DNA from: Distichodus sexfasciatus
Taxonomy: Eukaryota; Chordata; Actinopteri; Characiformes; Distichodontidae
Reading direction: 5' to 3'
Length of the DNA stretch: 64,000 nucleotides
NCBI GenBank assembly: GCA_032718565.1
Contig: JAVGVS010000018.1
Location: 452,501-516,500, forward strand
Of the stretch, positions 28,001 to 43,000 are shown piece after piece. Position 1 is the stretch's first letter. The number at the start of each line of letters is the position of its first letter. The translations under genes and the position numbers were made by a program. Below the pieces are notes generated by a model that saw nothing but the letters and a program-made list of their open reading frames with translations, was not told the origin of the DNA and made no database searches.

Positions 28001-31000
28001 GTACAGTGTACTTGAAACACAATGGGCTTCAAGTGCTTCGTTTTAAGGCCAGTTCTATGGAAAAAAGAAAGAAATGAAATCACTGTTGAGCAAATAGAGC
28101 TGAATATGTATGATACGACTTGGGTAGACTGCCAAAGTAACCTCTCCCACCGGGGCTCATCCAGCAAGCAGGCATTCCTTTCTGATACCCCAGGCCAGGA
28201 CTTAACTTGGATACTGAGCGCTGTATGAAGTCATGTATGACAGCACTTTGGATGTCTCCTACTGCACGGCTAGACTTCATATGATGGCTCAAAATAAACA
28301 AGCTGATCACTTTTGCTCCACCCGGAAGTTCTCAAGTGTTTGAGAGCACCATAGGAACCAAGATTACTATTTAGAGTTGAATAAAGAAGCAGTGTTAAGG
28401 CTATTCAAAAGGTCATTAAGGCTTACCAATACAGGTGGTCTGTAAAACATTAAGTTTGTAGCCAGGGTTACAGTTGCAGGTGTAACCAGTCTGCACCGAC
28501 ACACACTGGCCTTCGCCACAGATGGCTGGAGTCAAGGAGCACTTGTCAATGTCTGCAAAATGGCATTTATGAGGATAGTGAATAACTCTCAGCCTGACAG
28601 CTTAGATCACACCATATTAGCACTTAAAGCAAAAAGTGCAGGGCAAAAATAAAAGATCATAGACTCACTGAGAATTCACAATGTGCTATATACATTGACC
28701 TCACTGTTTAAATCTTCCTACAATCAGTTTTGCTGGAGTTGATCAGTGTGTATACAGCTATGTTGAGTGCAGCAGTATGAGAGACTAAACAACACTTTGC
28801 TAGTTGCCATAAAAGTGATGATTGAATCCTGGAAGAGTCCAAAGCCACTATTGGACCCTTGAGAAAGGTCCCTAAACCCAAGTAGCTTCAGGGAGACTGT
28901 CCTTGTAATTAGAAATGTACGTCACTCTGGATGCTGTAAATTAGACAGCATTTTGCTGTCTGCAATATCAAAATCTTCCACTAAATTGGAAGTATATTTT
29001 TGACGTGGAGAACGGGCCTTCTTTTGGTCCAGCAATTCAAATTACAATCTGGAATTGAGCTGCGTTTATTTAAATTTGGAGAATAGTCATGTTACGCTGC
29101 TTCCAAACAGCACATTTGCTTTGACTAGTTGCCTCATCACCTACTGAGTGTGTCTAAATGGATGGAGCTTGGCTAGCCTACAGTCTATACAAGCTCAGTT
29201 TGTCCTTAGAAAACCTGACCTGTTGAACCAAATCAGAACAGAACTGGAAAGCAGGACGAGGATAGGAATATAGGAATAAGGTGCCTCTACAATATTTAGA
29301 CTCTCAACACGTGCAGTGGTTTACATGGGTCACATTAACAAAAATAAGTGATTCTGACTACCTTTCCAAAGACTTCATTAATGAGAGTTTGAAATTCAAA
29401 ATCACCTTATTAACTAACCTGTAACTTGCGGGACAACATTAGTTGATGTGGCCTGTTCATTCTTAATCTCTGGCTTTAGGTGTGTTGGAGACTGGGCTGT
29501 GACCTCCTCCACTTCTACTGATGGAACAGCCAGAGTCAAGACAACAAAGCATGATAGTGGTCAGTCACAGGCTATAAGCCTGATAATCATATTCCACTTT
29601 TGGTCATCAAAGTCATAAAAACATACAATTTCATAGATAAAAATAGCTGCAATCATTATATTTAAGTCAGTTACAAAGTTCCTTTACAGTAGCAGCAGTA
29701 ACATAAAAGTAAGAAATGCCTTTCTGGATAAAACCAGCAGAAAAACATTCATAAATCAGTGAGATTATCAGCGGCCCAAAGAGCTCCAGCATGGTGCATG
29801 TGGGCTTTCTAAATGTTTTCACTGGCTGTACAATTCGATTGTAGATTGCCTGGGTTTTATAAGAAAGATTTATAGAAAATGAATTAGAAACCCTGCTCTC
29901 CAAGAGTAGTCTAATCTCTGTTTTGCCTGGCCATAGCACTGTAGAGTTTCAGAAAGAAAAGAATGAACAACAGGTTCGAGTAATGTTTCTAGTTTTTATC
30001 AGTGGCTAAATTATCCAAAATTAAATTCACAAAAAGGAAGAAGCACTACCTGCAAAGGAAGGAGGTGATTCTGTAAAAAATGGCTGTTGGAATAAAACAC
30101 ATTCTTTGAATATATACAGTATATTTAAAAATACCAATAAATTCTGAAGTTATATATTTAAGTACAGCAAAGATCCTCACCACAGTTTCAACATCTTCCA
30201 TCATAAAGATCATGGGAAAGGAGAAAGGATAAAATACAACAGATGAGCGATGGTAAGAGAAAGGAAATGAACAGTTCAAGTAACATAAGCAATTGGCTTT
30301 TGTCTCCATCTAGACCCTATCTTTATTTCTAATAAAACAAAGCTTAGGGTGCATCCACCATCTAAGCTTTTGAATGCAAGGAGTTGGTGAAAACAAATCA
30401 AGTCATATATAAAAATGCAAATAAGGGAGTGAATAAGGGGACATCAATAATGAGGAGTACTTCATAAATATTTATAGCATCTTTATATACATTTATATAC
30501 ATGACTGTTGACACAACACTGCAATAAATGTTTTTGCACTGCTTCCACTATTAGCACAACATTGAATGTATAAATGGACTGGATATAGAATTATTTTCAT
30601 ACTATAACTGTTTCTAACCGCCTGCACATCCAGTGTAAAAGTGTAAAAGTCAGTTCCACATTGTAGGTAATACTGCATCCAAACTGTCTCTCTATCTACC
30701 TCTATTTCTAATTCTAGTTCTAGTTTAAAGTTATATTTAATATTACATGTCTAGTTTAAAATGTATATTTTGTACTTTATTTATTATTGTTTATTCCATG
30801 TGCCTTAATTGTTCTTTGTTCCCTTTTTCCTACTGTACTGTTAAAACTGGAGCCACGTCGTCTCGTCTCTCTATGTATCTGTACAGTATATAGCAGAGAT
30901 GACAAAGTTTACTTTGACTTTGATTTTTGAGCCTCTGCAATGACTGTGCATTAACTCATACTGAAAAGAAATGGTGTAATGCAAAGAGATATCGAATGTC

Positions 31001-34000
31001 ACAGATGTTTGGCCTTCCTAGATTAAGACCTCTTTCTTAAAGCTTTTGGGAAAAGATGTTAGATGAACAATGAATAAGCAAACTTATGTTTACTTTGATG
31101 GATGGGTTTGATGTCAGAAAGAGACAAATTCAGAAATCAGTGTTATATAATTCACAAAAATCACTCGCATTTTAAATAATTTTTATACTAACCATCAGGT
31201 AGTGATGAAGTGCCATGGGAGTCTGGCGGAGGGTGATGAGAGTAATGAGGGATTTGGGCAGTTCTTGGTGGTTGTGGCAGGGTAGGAGCCTGGGGGTATG
31301 GAGTCTGAGGGGAGCCTGGAATGTGATGCTCCTTATGAGGAGTCTCTGGGAGTGTCGGGGGATGCTGAGGGTGTACTGGAACCTGGGGCAGGACAGATTC
31401 CACTCCCCTAAGCTCCTCTTCCTCCAGCTCTCGGAGTGTTATCTGGATGTCTGACCGAGAATATGTATAGCCATGGCCTGCTGGACAGATTTCTTTAAAG
31501 TGGTCTGTGGAAGTTGAAAACATGTAAAATACATAAAAAAGGCATGTCTACGTTCCTTATTATCATACTGTGTCCCACACATCCACGTATATTTGGCTGC
31601 ATATGACAATATCCAAAACAGATTCTTATCAGTAACTAAATACATAACATAAGAACACTACACTAATGTCAGTCAGTATAGGAAACTGGATCGTTTCCTA
31701 GAACAGCAATATGTCTATGGTCTCTTGGCTGTTATTGCATTTCAAATAATAAAACACAGCCATACATATGACTGAAAAAATAAGTGAAACTTTAAAAAAC
31801 ATTGAAGCCATTTTAAACAAAGAGAGACTAACATATTTTGAATGCTTATTTCAGACAGAGCAAGCGGTATGGCACCAGAGTTATGGTGGATTTCATGCAG
31901 ATTCTTATCTTTTACCTAAACTTTGAGATAAATCCATTCATCAATCGCTTTAAGATAAATCCTATTTTTTCCCTACCATTGCATTTACAGTACAGACAGC
32001 ATGACAAATTCAAAGTATCTGGAACATTCTTCCATACTGCTCTGATTTACACAGTGTCTTCAAAATAGATTGAAGGTGTGGAACAGGGGCCACAAGAAAA
32101 CATACATCCGTGAAGCATCACAGAACATTATATGTAAGACTGATGGTGATTTTTTACTTTACATTTAAACAGACCATGGTTCGTTCTACCAGCTCTACTC
32201 AGCATGGGGCTCTCTGCCTCTTTCATAACAGATCTGTGACTCCATCCATAAATCACTAGCATGCACACAGTGCATGCATTCTTTCATTTGTCTCTGAAGA
32301 TAAGATCAAGAAAGGAAAGGGAAAAGTACAGTTTTTTCCAGTGTTGGACTTGGCCCACTGTTTTGATTCAATTAAATTTGACTTCAACAATGCCTATTTA
32401 ACAATAGACAAATCATACTTACACAAATTTGGGTTAGGATCTTAAATGAGCAAACTAAGAGTGACACACTGGAAAAGAAATCCCTAAGATTGCATGATGG
32501 AATAACACTATGTGGAGCCGATGTTCAAAAGGGAAATGTTTGGCATGTCTCATACAGTGAGGAGGATTTGTTGTGTTCTGAGTTACAGTTCTGAGTTGTG
32601 TTCTGGTAACAGATCAGGAGTATGTACCTGTATTTGGCAGTGGGCATCTCTCACAGGCAGGGCCCCAGGCTTTGCCCACACGACTGCAGCAGCAGATCTG
32701 TTTGGTGATTTTCAGGGACAGTGGGAGGCCACAGGATCCTGCTGAAACTGACCGGTAGCATGAATCTTTGTCCATAGACACAGCTTTATCCGCTGGGAAC
32801 ATATTGAGGACATCAACAAACAGTAAGCATTGTCCAGCCTTGCAGTTTAGCAAATACGACAATATTATGCTAACACAGTTAAATTAGCCAAAGACTGTAA
32901 ACAAAAATGCAAATAATACTTTTACTAACACTTTTTTGCAGCTGAGTGTGTGTAGTGTTACTCACAAACACAGTGACTGCGAGCTGGGTCCAACATGTAC
33001 CCAGGTTTACATGTGCACCTGTAGCTGCCCTTTGTGTTCAGACACACTGCATGCTTGCAGATTCCAGGCATGAGGCACTCGTTGATATCTGTCAGTGGAA
33101 AAAAGCACACAAGAAAGATGAACTCGGCAAGGGAGTGCTATATTTGACGCTAATAAAATAGTCTGATAGTATAATATCTGATATTATAACAACTAAGTGA
33201 AATAAAGCAAACACATCCATAAGCATTACATTTCCCCCCAAGCTCTCTTATCACTTTGACAATTTGGATTAGGCCAATGTGAGGAAATCTGAATTATGAG
33301 CGATACTCGAGAAGGTTTATGAGAAACGTATTTGAACATGAATCCTTTGTTATCATTATGCCTTGATAGGTGTCCAAGCTCAGATCAGAGATATGAATAA
33401 CTGGCAAAGACTTGAGAGAGTGGAGGAGTTCAGTAGGCAATATGATACAGTCACAAGGGCGGTACGAGCATTCTCTCTCTCACACACACAGCCATGTAAT
33501 TTGAATTTGCACACAATATGACATAGTATTTAAACTACACTCAAAGACTAACAGTGACACTTACATTCGCACACACATATAACTAATACATTTTCACTTG
33601 AATTCCTCCCAGCTAAACACTAGACCAAAGTTCAAGATAAGAATCCATTTTGTGTACACTAATAGTCTAGAGATTTGCTGATACTGTCAAACTAATTTGA
33701 AATAAATTGAATAATCATCCTTTGGCACAGTCTAAAATCAGATAAGTGTTGTTTCACTGTACACCAAGTGTTGTGTTGGAGAAAGAGAAAACTGTAAAAA
33801 CGGCTTATCACAAATGATAAGGAGAGACTTCCTATTTATCAGGTAAAATATAGTGATGGGCTTAGAGTCTGGTTTAGCCAGATACAGCTTTTAGCTTGAG
33901 CCTATGTATTCAAAGGTAAGGGTGCTCTAAAGCTATTATGCCACTGTTTGGACAGCGTTTTGTTTCTGGTTGTCTCTGGACAATGGCTGGACAATTTGCC

Positions 34001-37000
34001 GCCACACCACCGAGTGGAGCCTGTAAGACTGCCATCTCTCATTTTCTCAACAGTAATTATTTAGCACGAAGCCAGGGCCGTTTGGCTGCTGTGGCTCATG
34101 GTGGAAAAACTGATTACAGGAGGACGTGGGAGAGCTTCACTACAGACACAGCGATCACAAGAGTCAACAGATCAAGGGAAGGAACAACACGCTGCTCTGC
34201 TCATCTCCATACAATACTTATGAATCCTTACTGTTTGCGCTCCAGCTATTAAAAAAGCAAAATTCACTATCAAAAACAGTGTAAAGATTCTCCCCACTGT
34301 CTCTTTATTTATTACATACTTCTGTGGTATGCATGGCTTGAATACATTAATGCTATACAATTCCAAGAAATGAATCTGGGCTGCATTTAAACTTCTCAGC
34401 CCAGCTCTGTCCTGATCATGAAAGGAAGTCTATCCTTACAAAAAAAAAAACACTTAAACTGACTAAAAGGCTGTGGCTGCTTTATCTAAAACCATTGTTA
34501 AAATGTTTTTTATCAGACTCTTTGTGTAAACTAAGGTGGAGGGGGAGTTGGTTTATACATAAGTGTAGATGAGTGTTCTTTTACAAAATGCTGCCAATTC
34601 AGCTATTAATCTGAAGTGGACATATATTACCTGCATTATCACCAGTCATGTGACTCCACACAGCTATGGGTGATGGAAAGTGCTTAATCTGGCTCTTAAA
34701 CAGTGTAAAATTTGCAACTCAAACAAAAAAGACTAATGCAGTTTATGAAGGATGAAGTATGCACAAGTTATACTATGTCTCCATTAACATTTACTCACCT
34801 TTAACCACATTACTGTTTTTGGATGAAGTCCACCTTTAAGCATCTTTAAAGGTCACATAGTCTGGTCCATCTTTAAGATGAACAGTTCGAGTGATCTGGT
34901 CTTGATCAGATCAAACTGACCAGGGGTTAAGACCCAGCTTTAGCTCCAGCGATCTGGTACCAATAACAGCATAAAGGAACCCCAAAATACAGCTTGCTCA
35001 TGAAGACCCATGTACCAGTTTAAGCTGTATTTTGGGTTCCTTCATGCTGTTATTGGTACCAGATCGCTGGAGTTAAAGCTGGGTTTTAACCCCAAGTCAG
35101 TTTGACCAGCATCCATCTGCCAATACTGAACAAGTGATCATTGTGTAGAAGCTTTCAGCAGGAACTGTGTGATGTAGTTTACTTCTGTGAAGAACTGTTC
35201 GGCACTAAATAGCGTGTATGAAATGTCATTCTCTGGAACTATAACAACTATTTAGCACGGCTATTAGCAGCTCTCTCACTGTGATAAGTGTCAGCCAGTA
35301 TAGGACTCATTCTGTTTTCCATGAGAGGAAGGAGATGTGACTGATGTGAAGTCCAGCTGCCCTGGATTTGTTAGAGTGTTTTGGGGGAGAGGGAACAGGC
35401 GTGTTGAGGGGTCAGTGGAGCTGGCGCTCCTTGTGAGCAACTCTTATCTGCACACTGTGCAGCACTGACCCCATTAGCCTAAACCGGAGGGAACACACAA
35501 ACACACTTACACACTCACAGTGAATCATGTCCATGCTATGAGCTGGGGGAAATGACACATGTCCCTCTTTATCCAAACTTATGTGACACGTGCAGTGAAA
35601 TGTATCTCGATTAGATAATGTCTACATTTGTGCTGAAGTGTGTGAGCATACATCTATTCATTAATGCATGTGTCTGTACGTGTGTTTGGCATGAAAAAAT
35701 TCAAATACACACCCTGCTTGGCAGAATAGCCACCAGTCTTACAATAAATTTCACAAAAATCAGCTCTCAACCCTTTGGCCGTCAAACTGATGGCAGAAAT
35801 TAAAAATACATTTTGGGGAAGAGGAGCGACGCTGGAATGAGACTTTGAAGCCAGCCAGAAAATATCGTGAGTAACTGTCAGTTTAGCTTTGCAGCATGCT
35901 GAAAACGCAAGGCTTGGGACATCTTGAAGTGATCAGAGAGAAGGGAAAGGAATCAAAGCAGGATAAATTACTGCATGTGCTGGCAACTCCTGACACTGCT
36001 ACAGACTGCAAATCCACATCCAGTGTTTTATTCAAGAGGCATTTTAGTGTAATCACTTGCTCTTTCAGTAACTGAATCAAAGCTTTGTATTTATTTTTAT
36101 GAAAATGGAGAGCATGAAAACATACCTTGCATAATATTTTTTCCTTTTCACATACTCATGAAAATTATTTTAAAGAATCTTTCACCATTTTTGTGATTAC
36201 AGATTCATTTTAAACTCAAATTTTCAAGTGCAGAAAAGAAACATGGTAAGTGTTCTAAAAATTTTGTATGTAATAGCTAGTGTTATAAATATCGCCATCA
36301 TGACGTGATGCAAATGTAGAAAATCATAAATATCAAATGAAAATGAAGTAAAGTTGGAATCAGTGCAAACTCCTGCAAAGAGGAGTTTATAGAATGACAA
36401 GTCTACAGCCCTTGTGTGCCTCGTTCTGTGGGAGGTCAAGCATTTATTTTCTGTGGTACTAGATGAATTGAGCATGCCCTGACCTCAGCTCAATTTCACT
36501 GAACCAATGACTTTGTTCCCACTGGTATTTTTAACCCGCTGTACTTCTACAAATACCTGATGGGGGCCTTTATGAATGTACAAGGGGAAATTGGCATAAA
36601 AAACTGCTTTCCACTCAGTCCTTAAAACACAAGTTCATTCATTAAGGTTCTTATTGGCCCATCTGGAAACATGAACATGCAGGGGCAAATGCAGAAGTCA
36701 GAGCAGGAGCCGGTTAACGGCCACGAAAGAATCTCAGGTTACTTACCCTGACAATGAGTTGAATTCATCCTCTTATAGCCTTTAGGACATTCCACTTGGC
36801 CATTTGCAATCACTGCATAAGCTGTGAGGAAAAGTGAGAAGAGAGTGTGAAAGAAAGTCCAAACTATAAATTACGGACGTGCATGTTGGCAGCGTGGAGA
36901 ATGAGGGGTGCTACAGGTAGGCCAAATGAGATGGAACAGTCAGATATGTAAACTGATCCTCAGCATCACCATTTATAGTTTTATGCACCCAGTATAGAGA

Positions 37001-40000
37001 ATAAAACAACAAAATACATCATACCATTACAGCCCACAAACTTTACTCCATTCACAACTGGTCAGTGTCTTATACCAGAGCCCCGGGTGGTTATCCCTTA
37101 TCAACAAATCAGTGACAATGACATGGCAGTGCTGCTGAGTTTTTTTAAAATATAAACTGGGGTCACAATTGGGGTACCAGTGGTAACATTACGCTAAATA
37201 TTCAGCAAAAAATTTCACTAAACAAAAACTGGCCAGTAATGAAGAGCTTGTTCGAGGTTTAACAGAAATTGTACACAAGTAATTGGCTTTTACTCTCTCA
37301 CTGTGAATGTATATTTTTTACAAGGGACCAACTAAACCTTGGTCACACTATACTATACTATACTATACTATACTATACTATACTATACTATACTATACTA
37401 TATAAAAGTTCAAAAGTCTACTACAAAAGTAACCTATAGAACATCTGTAAACACTGGCAAATGGAGGCTGAGACTTTCGATGATCAGCGCATGCGATATG
37501 GATTAAAGAAGCAGTCTCTGGGAGAAAGAAAATGTATTCAGAGTTTAATGTCTGAGTGGAACTGGATCATAAATCAGAGGTTTTGCTATTTTCAAACATG
37601 AAATTAAATCCAAAGCAGAAGCATCCTAGATTCACCTAATGGTTTTCAAACAATATAAAATGTCAGGCATATGCATGCATGGACGCGGGGGAGAAAAACA
37701 AAATCATTGATTGATTACAAGGATGCACAAAACTATGGCTATTAAAATTGTGTCTAAGAGATGAATTTACTTCAAATTCATGAGCAGTATGTACACACTT
37801 TTATAAGCCTGTAGTGTTCTGCACTGATTGAGGAAGCTCCCTCATTTGCTTTGCTTTTCTTTTCCGTCCATATATCCAAAAACTGCTAATGGAAAAAAAT
37901 TACGCAAAAATTTCTGCTCAAGCAAAGCTGCCAATGATCCCTCCTTCTGGGAGTCTGCTGACCTCTCTTTCATAAACTGGCTGTCAATGCAGCGGAACTG
38001 GTTATGGTCAAGGTGAGTCCGCAGCAACTGATCCAAAGAAAATGTCAGGAAAATTTTACAATGACATTCAGTTGAAATGAACTGAGTTAAATTGAACTGA
38101 AAGGACAATGTTCAAATGAACACACATGTCCTAACCTTCATGAGATTGAGAATGTTCTCATAGCAATGCTAAAGGTTTACTGTACTGCATCTTTAAACTG
38201 TAACTGTTTTCAGGCTTAAGGTGATTTATGAAAGGTTAATGTTTTGATTCATTAAGCCAAGACAGTCAGGTCAACTTGCTGGCCAGTGAAATAGATTTAC
38301 TGAGAGTCTCAGATGAATTCTTAAGTCTTACAACATGCTTCAGTCTGTTCTCTTCACTGTGTTCTTCATATTCTGTCTCTCTAGAAAACAGAGATTTGGT
38401 CTGAGGTTCAGAAATGGGACAGAGTATATCATGTAGCATTGGGGTCAGGGACTGATTAAGTGATTAACTGCCTGTTGCTATAACCCTGTTCCAACAGAAA
38501 TCGCAACTGCTCTTCAGGGACACTGAGTTTAGTGGCATGGGCAGTGCCATATTAGGGGGAAGGTTACAGGCAGTGGCAAACATTACATTTACAGTAAAGT
38601 GAAATGGCAAGGAAATTGATTGTGTGACAGGGACTGGGAAAAGGGAATTTACGTAGGTAAGAAAGCAAGTAAGAAAGAGGATGCTGATCTGAATAAGGGA
38701 GTCCAAAAATAATTTAAAAGCACAAGAGTAGTAGGATAGCATGCTCATATCTTGTCCTAAAATAAAAAAGGACAATAGTTTCATCATAAAACCTTGAATG
38801 TGATGATAGGTAAGATTGTGCTGACTGAGACTGAGACTGGTCTTATACCTGACCATATGGAAGAATGTATATCCCAAGCCTGCCAAAGATTTACACTGCT
38901 TTTGAAATGACATTAGGTGAAATGAATGCGACAGATTTTTGTTTCTTTTCTTTTCTCATTTTACACTCACTACTTGTCTCCACAAAAGGTGCTTCTCAGA
39001 GCAGAGAAGCAAGATCACAATTTACTTATTATTTCCTTCTCACCTCCCCTTTTCAATTTGTCGTATTTATTTAATTTAAGCATTTAATAGTTTTATAATC
39101 ATAACCTATTGGAGAATTAAGAGGATTTGTAGGTCAGAAAGTCCAGAAAGGGAGGTCAGAAAGAAAACAGACAAAAATCTCTTATTTACAATTTAATCCA
39201 CCACAAAGACCACCATGTTTGAGGGAGGATAGTACAGTCTTACGCTATCATAAAGAATATCACAGGCGCAATGTGAGCTTCTCTCTGTGTGCTGGCTCGG
39301 ACATGGACACTGGAGTGCTTTGTGGAGAGCCAGAATAAGAACTTCAGATGGGAGTAGACTATGAGCAGGAGAACAGACAACAATGGCCAATATTCATCAA
39401 GTGGTACAAAAACACTGATGTAAGACTAGGTCTTATCAGTACGTTTGATTATATTCAGAGATGTAAAAGTGAATAAAGGTCCCAAGTCAGTATTCCTACA
39501 CTGAAACGATTTCTGGTTTGTGGACTGGCATTGACATCATGCGAAAAGGAAGAGGTCCATGACAGAATGATCTGGAATAAGCTGATGTTGATGCCAAAGC
39601 CAAATGAAAGCGTAAGCTCTTTAATCACTAGGTTTAATTTCCTGTCCTTTCAAATGAGTAAGTAATCACCATTTCATTTCAAAGCCCTTGCAGACACCCT
39701 GGATTTTCAAAATCTATGCTTGATTACACACTATAACTCAAAGGAAACCACCTTTATTCAAAATCAGATAAAGGCTGTACACAGTAATAGTCACGTACTC
39801 TATATTGTACTCTAGGAAATCAAACAGTATTGTAAGTATTTTGTAATTCTTTTGCAATATTGGTTTCTGTAACTAAAGTCACAAGAAAACAAAAAAGAAC
39901 ACAACTGTTGTGCTATATATGATGTGTTTAATTTTAACAGATGCAATGTAATACATCAGCTCTGTTTTAAAACAAATGGCATTTCATGCAGTTGGTCTGA

Positions 40001-43000
40001 TTGAGCTGTTTTCATGTGCTGTGGTGTCTGTTGGCAGTCATAGCTGCAGTGAAGTCAACAGTTCCTTCCTGAATAGCGTATGTAGAGCAAGGCTTCGTTA
40101 ATTTTCTTGATTTGACAGTTTTTCATTTTTGGTGTTGTACTGCTCAAAAGCAGATGAAGGAAGTAAATGTGAACCTTCATAAATTATAGTATTCCAAGTA
40201 CCCCCAAAAAACTGTACACCCAGTCACACTATTTTTGAGGAATGAACCTAAAAAACAAGGTACCTAAAACACCTCAATTATGATCTCATTACAAATACAT
40301 TTTTACGCTATGTGTCATTTATTATGCCTTTAACAAGCTGTCACTATTCCTTGCATATAAGGAAATCTACGTCTGGTCAGCAAGAGCCATTTTAAAAGTG
40401 AGACCTCACAGTTAATTATGATTAACCAGTCAGAAAAAAGCCTTTAACACTCCCAATGACCGTTTACAACTAAACCAAAGTGACACCAAGCAAAACATTT
40501 CTTTTTAGTTTAAGCTCGAGTCTTACTTCACTAAGGTGACATTCTACTCTGGGTCACGTCTTACTTCATCAGATGTTCCTTTTATTTCCTAGATTCTTGA
40601 TGTTGATGTTGGTCATTAACAAGTGTTAGATGTTTGATTATGCAGCATAAAACCTAACAAGTATGTGCCTTTGCCTGTGATTAATAGCTTATTAAATGTT
40701 CTTGCGATGCAGACGGGGAAAAAAGGATGATCTCATGTGGCAGGATGTGGAACTTGGCTTCAGTGCTCCACCCTGTCCATTTTTTTATTGATTCTGATAC
40801 TTGTGAAAAACATCTCCACGTCCCCTTGACAGGAGACTGAAGGAAGGTCACAGTATTTGGAGGGGCATCTGAGACCACGCCAACCCCTTTTTTACCCCAG
40901 GGAGGAAATAGCTTACGGGACAGTGCTCCTGTGGGAGCTGTGATTTATTAGGGCCCTTGGGAGCGTCGATTTGGTTTCCTGGGAAGTGTCCCGATCATGT
41001 GGATTTACAGAGTGTCACTGAGAGGGAAGCAGTTCCATGTCCCAAGCAGAGAGAGACACGTGTCTACATTTTCACATGGGTCTGGTTTTGAAGAGTCTTA
41101 TGGTGTCAAGAAGGGAAACCAAGAAACTGATAAGGATATAAAGGAAGAAAAAAAAATTGTAACCATAAATTTAAAAAATATACCGTACATTTATGAGTCA
41201 GTAAGACGTGGGAGTCAGTTGGAAGCAGTATCTTTCTGTGCTGACCTACAGAGCTACCCATCTACATGTGTGTCCATGTGTCTGCTAGTGATGCCGACCC
41301 ACAGAAGACTCAGGTTTTTGTCCAGACCGCCTGCTTCAATTCAGCAAAAGTCCAACTCATTTTGCAGCAGTGCTCTGGTTTGCAAATGTGGCACTGTGTC
41401 ACATTGGCCTAAAATACTGCAGACAGGACTCACATACAGACAGCTCTACAGCTGAGCAAATCAATTAGCTTTGACCCTGAACCATCTGGTATGGTGTGCT
41501 ACGAAGCAGTTGGGATCACAGTAGAGCAAAATGGTTCAGTTCCCATGGCCTGTGTAACACAAGAACTAAAGACTGTTACATGGAGTTAACATCCCTGAAC
41601 ACTCTCTCTCTCTCTCTCTCAGCACAACTTGCTAGACCATATGTGCTCTCTTTTATCATTAGACCCATTAATATTTCATAATAGCAAAATGCCCCTCTTT
41701 AAATGAACAGGTAGAAAGAAAATTTGGCAGACTCTTTACCTTTGAATGCCAAGATCTTTCCACCTGTTTTCTATCTCATATAGTCCTAGAAGAAACAAAC
41801 TTATTTCCAGTAAGTTTACGGTCTTTTTTAGTCCAGATTTTATTACCAAATAAAAATTGCAGCGTCCAAGTGATAATGTAGCAGGGTCAGAGTCACACCT
41901 CCCTTATGAGACAGGAATAATAGACAAGTTTTAACTTTTCACCAGCACTATCGGATTCAGCCTGCTGCCAAAGTCACATGTCCAAAAATTCCACCAACCT
42001 AGTGCCTTGTATTGTTTGTAAATCACATTGTCTCCATATAAAGTTTTTACTACCTCAGTCATATTGATGTGGCATGTTTTTTCTGCTTCTGGCTAGTCGT
42101 ATGAACGAATGAGTCTTAGGGGATTTCATGTCTACTTGCAACCCGAGTTACTTCAGCTGTGTCCTTTATTTGTATATGCAGAGAAGGGAAGTAAAATATG
42201 TCACAAGGGAAGAAATACATCCAAAAACATGGGATAGCTCATGGTGCTGAGCAGGAGCCATGTTGTTGGATGTTTTTCTTCCACAGCTATGCAAGCCTCA
42301 TGTGCCTTACAGAGACATGGGTGAGAGATGTTTTCATATTGTGTGGGCCACCAGAAACCTGACCAGACCAGAAGTGGTAAGAAGAAGCGGGCAGATCAGA
42401 CCGCATTTCGGTTTGCCTCATTCCTCATACAAACGTATATTCAGTGACTGTTCACTTCTACCAGGTCAGGGAAGAAGAGACTGAAGAAGCCATACAGGAT
42501 GCTCAGCAGACTGGGATTTGTTTTGTGTGGCACACATGGAGGACATTGAGGGACTGTGCTACAGAGTACATCAGCTTTTGTATCAACTACAAAGTTCCCA
42601 CAAGGATAGAACATTGTTTACCTAATAGCAACCCACTGATTACAAACGACCTCAAAGTCCTTCTGAACAAAAAGTATGAGATGGACTTCAGCACAACAGG
42701 CTTTTCTGTTAGAACCCAGCGCTGTGACCTGCTTCAAGTTCACATGCACTATTTCAGTAATTCTTCATACTATCAGTCCATCAAAGCTCCTGCTGTCCTC
42801 TTCTCCCTTTGCTTTGAGGTGTCTACCAGCAACACAATCTTGAGTTTTGGTCTCACAATTAAGACTCCTTGTGGGCGATTTGCCTGCATTTCTGAAAAGT
42901 CTTCTGCACTAAAGATCAAACAAATCAATTGCTTCATAGTTTATGAGCAGTACACTACAACAATGTTTATAGACTATCAGTCTCTAAATGCCAATAAATG

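Noticed and set aside
30181..30196. 14-bp microexon candidate (DVETV) beside GTGAGG
   Set aside because: It would change the phase from 1 to 0 and break the frame with the next exon at 29517.
33938..34252. 104-codon plus-strand open frame
   Set aside because: Composition and sequence show no family resemblance; it lies in an intron with no supporting signals.
38464..38913. 149-codon minus-strand open frame in the large intron
   Set aside because: Rich in Phe, Leu and Ser as expected from AT-rich DNA, with no homology, and not in a phase or context that fits ltbp2.
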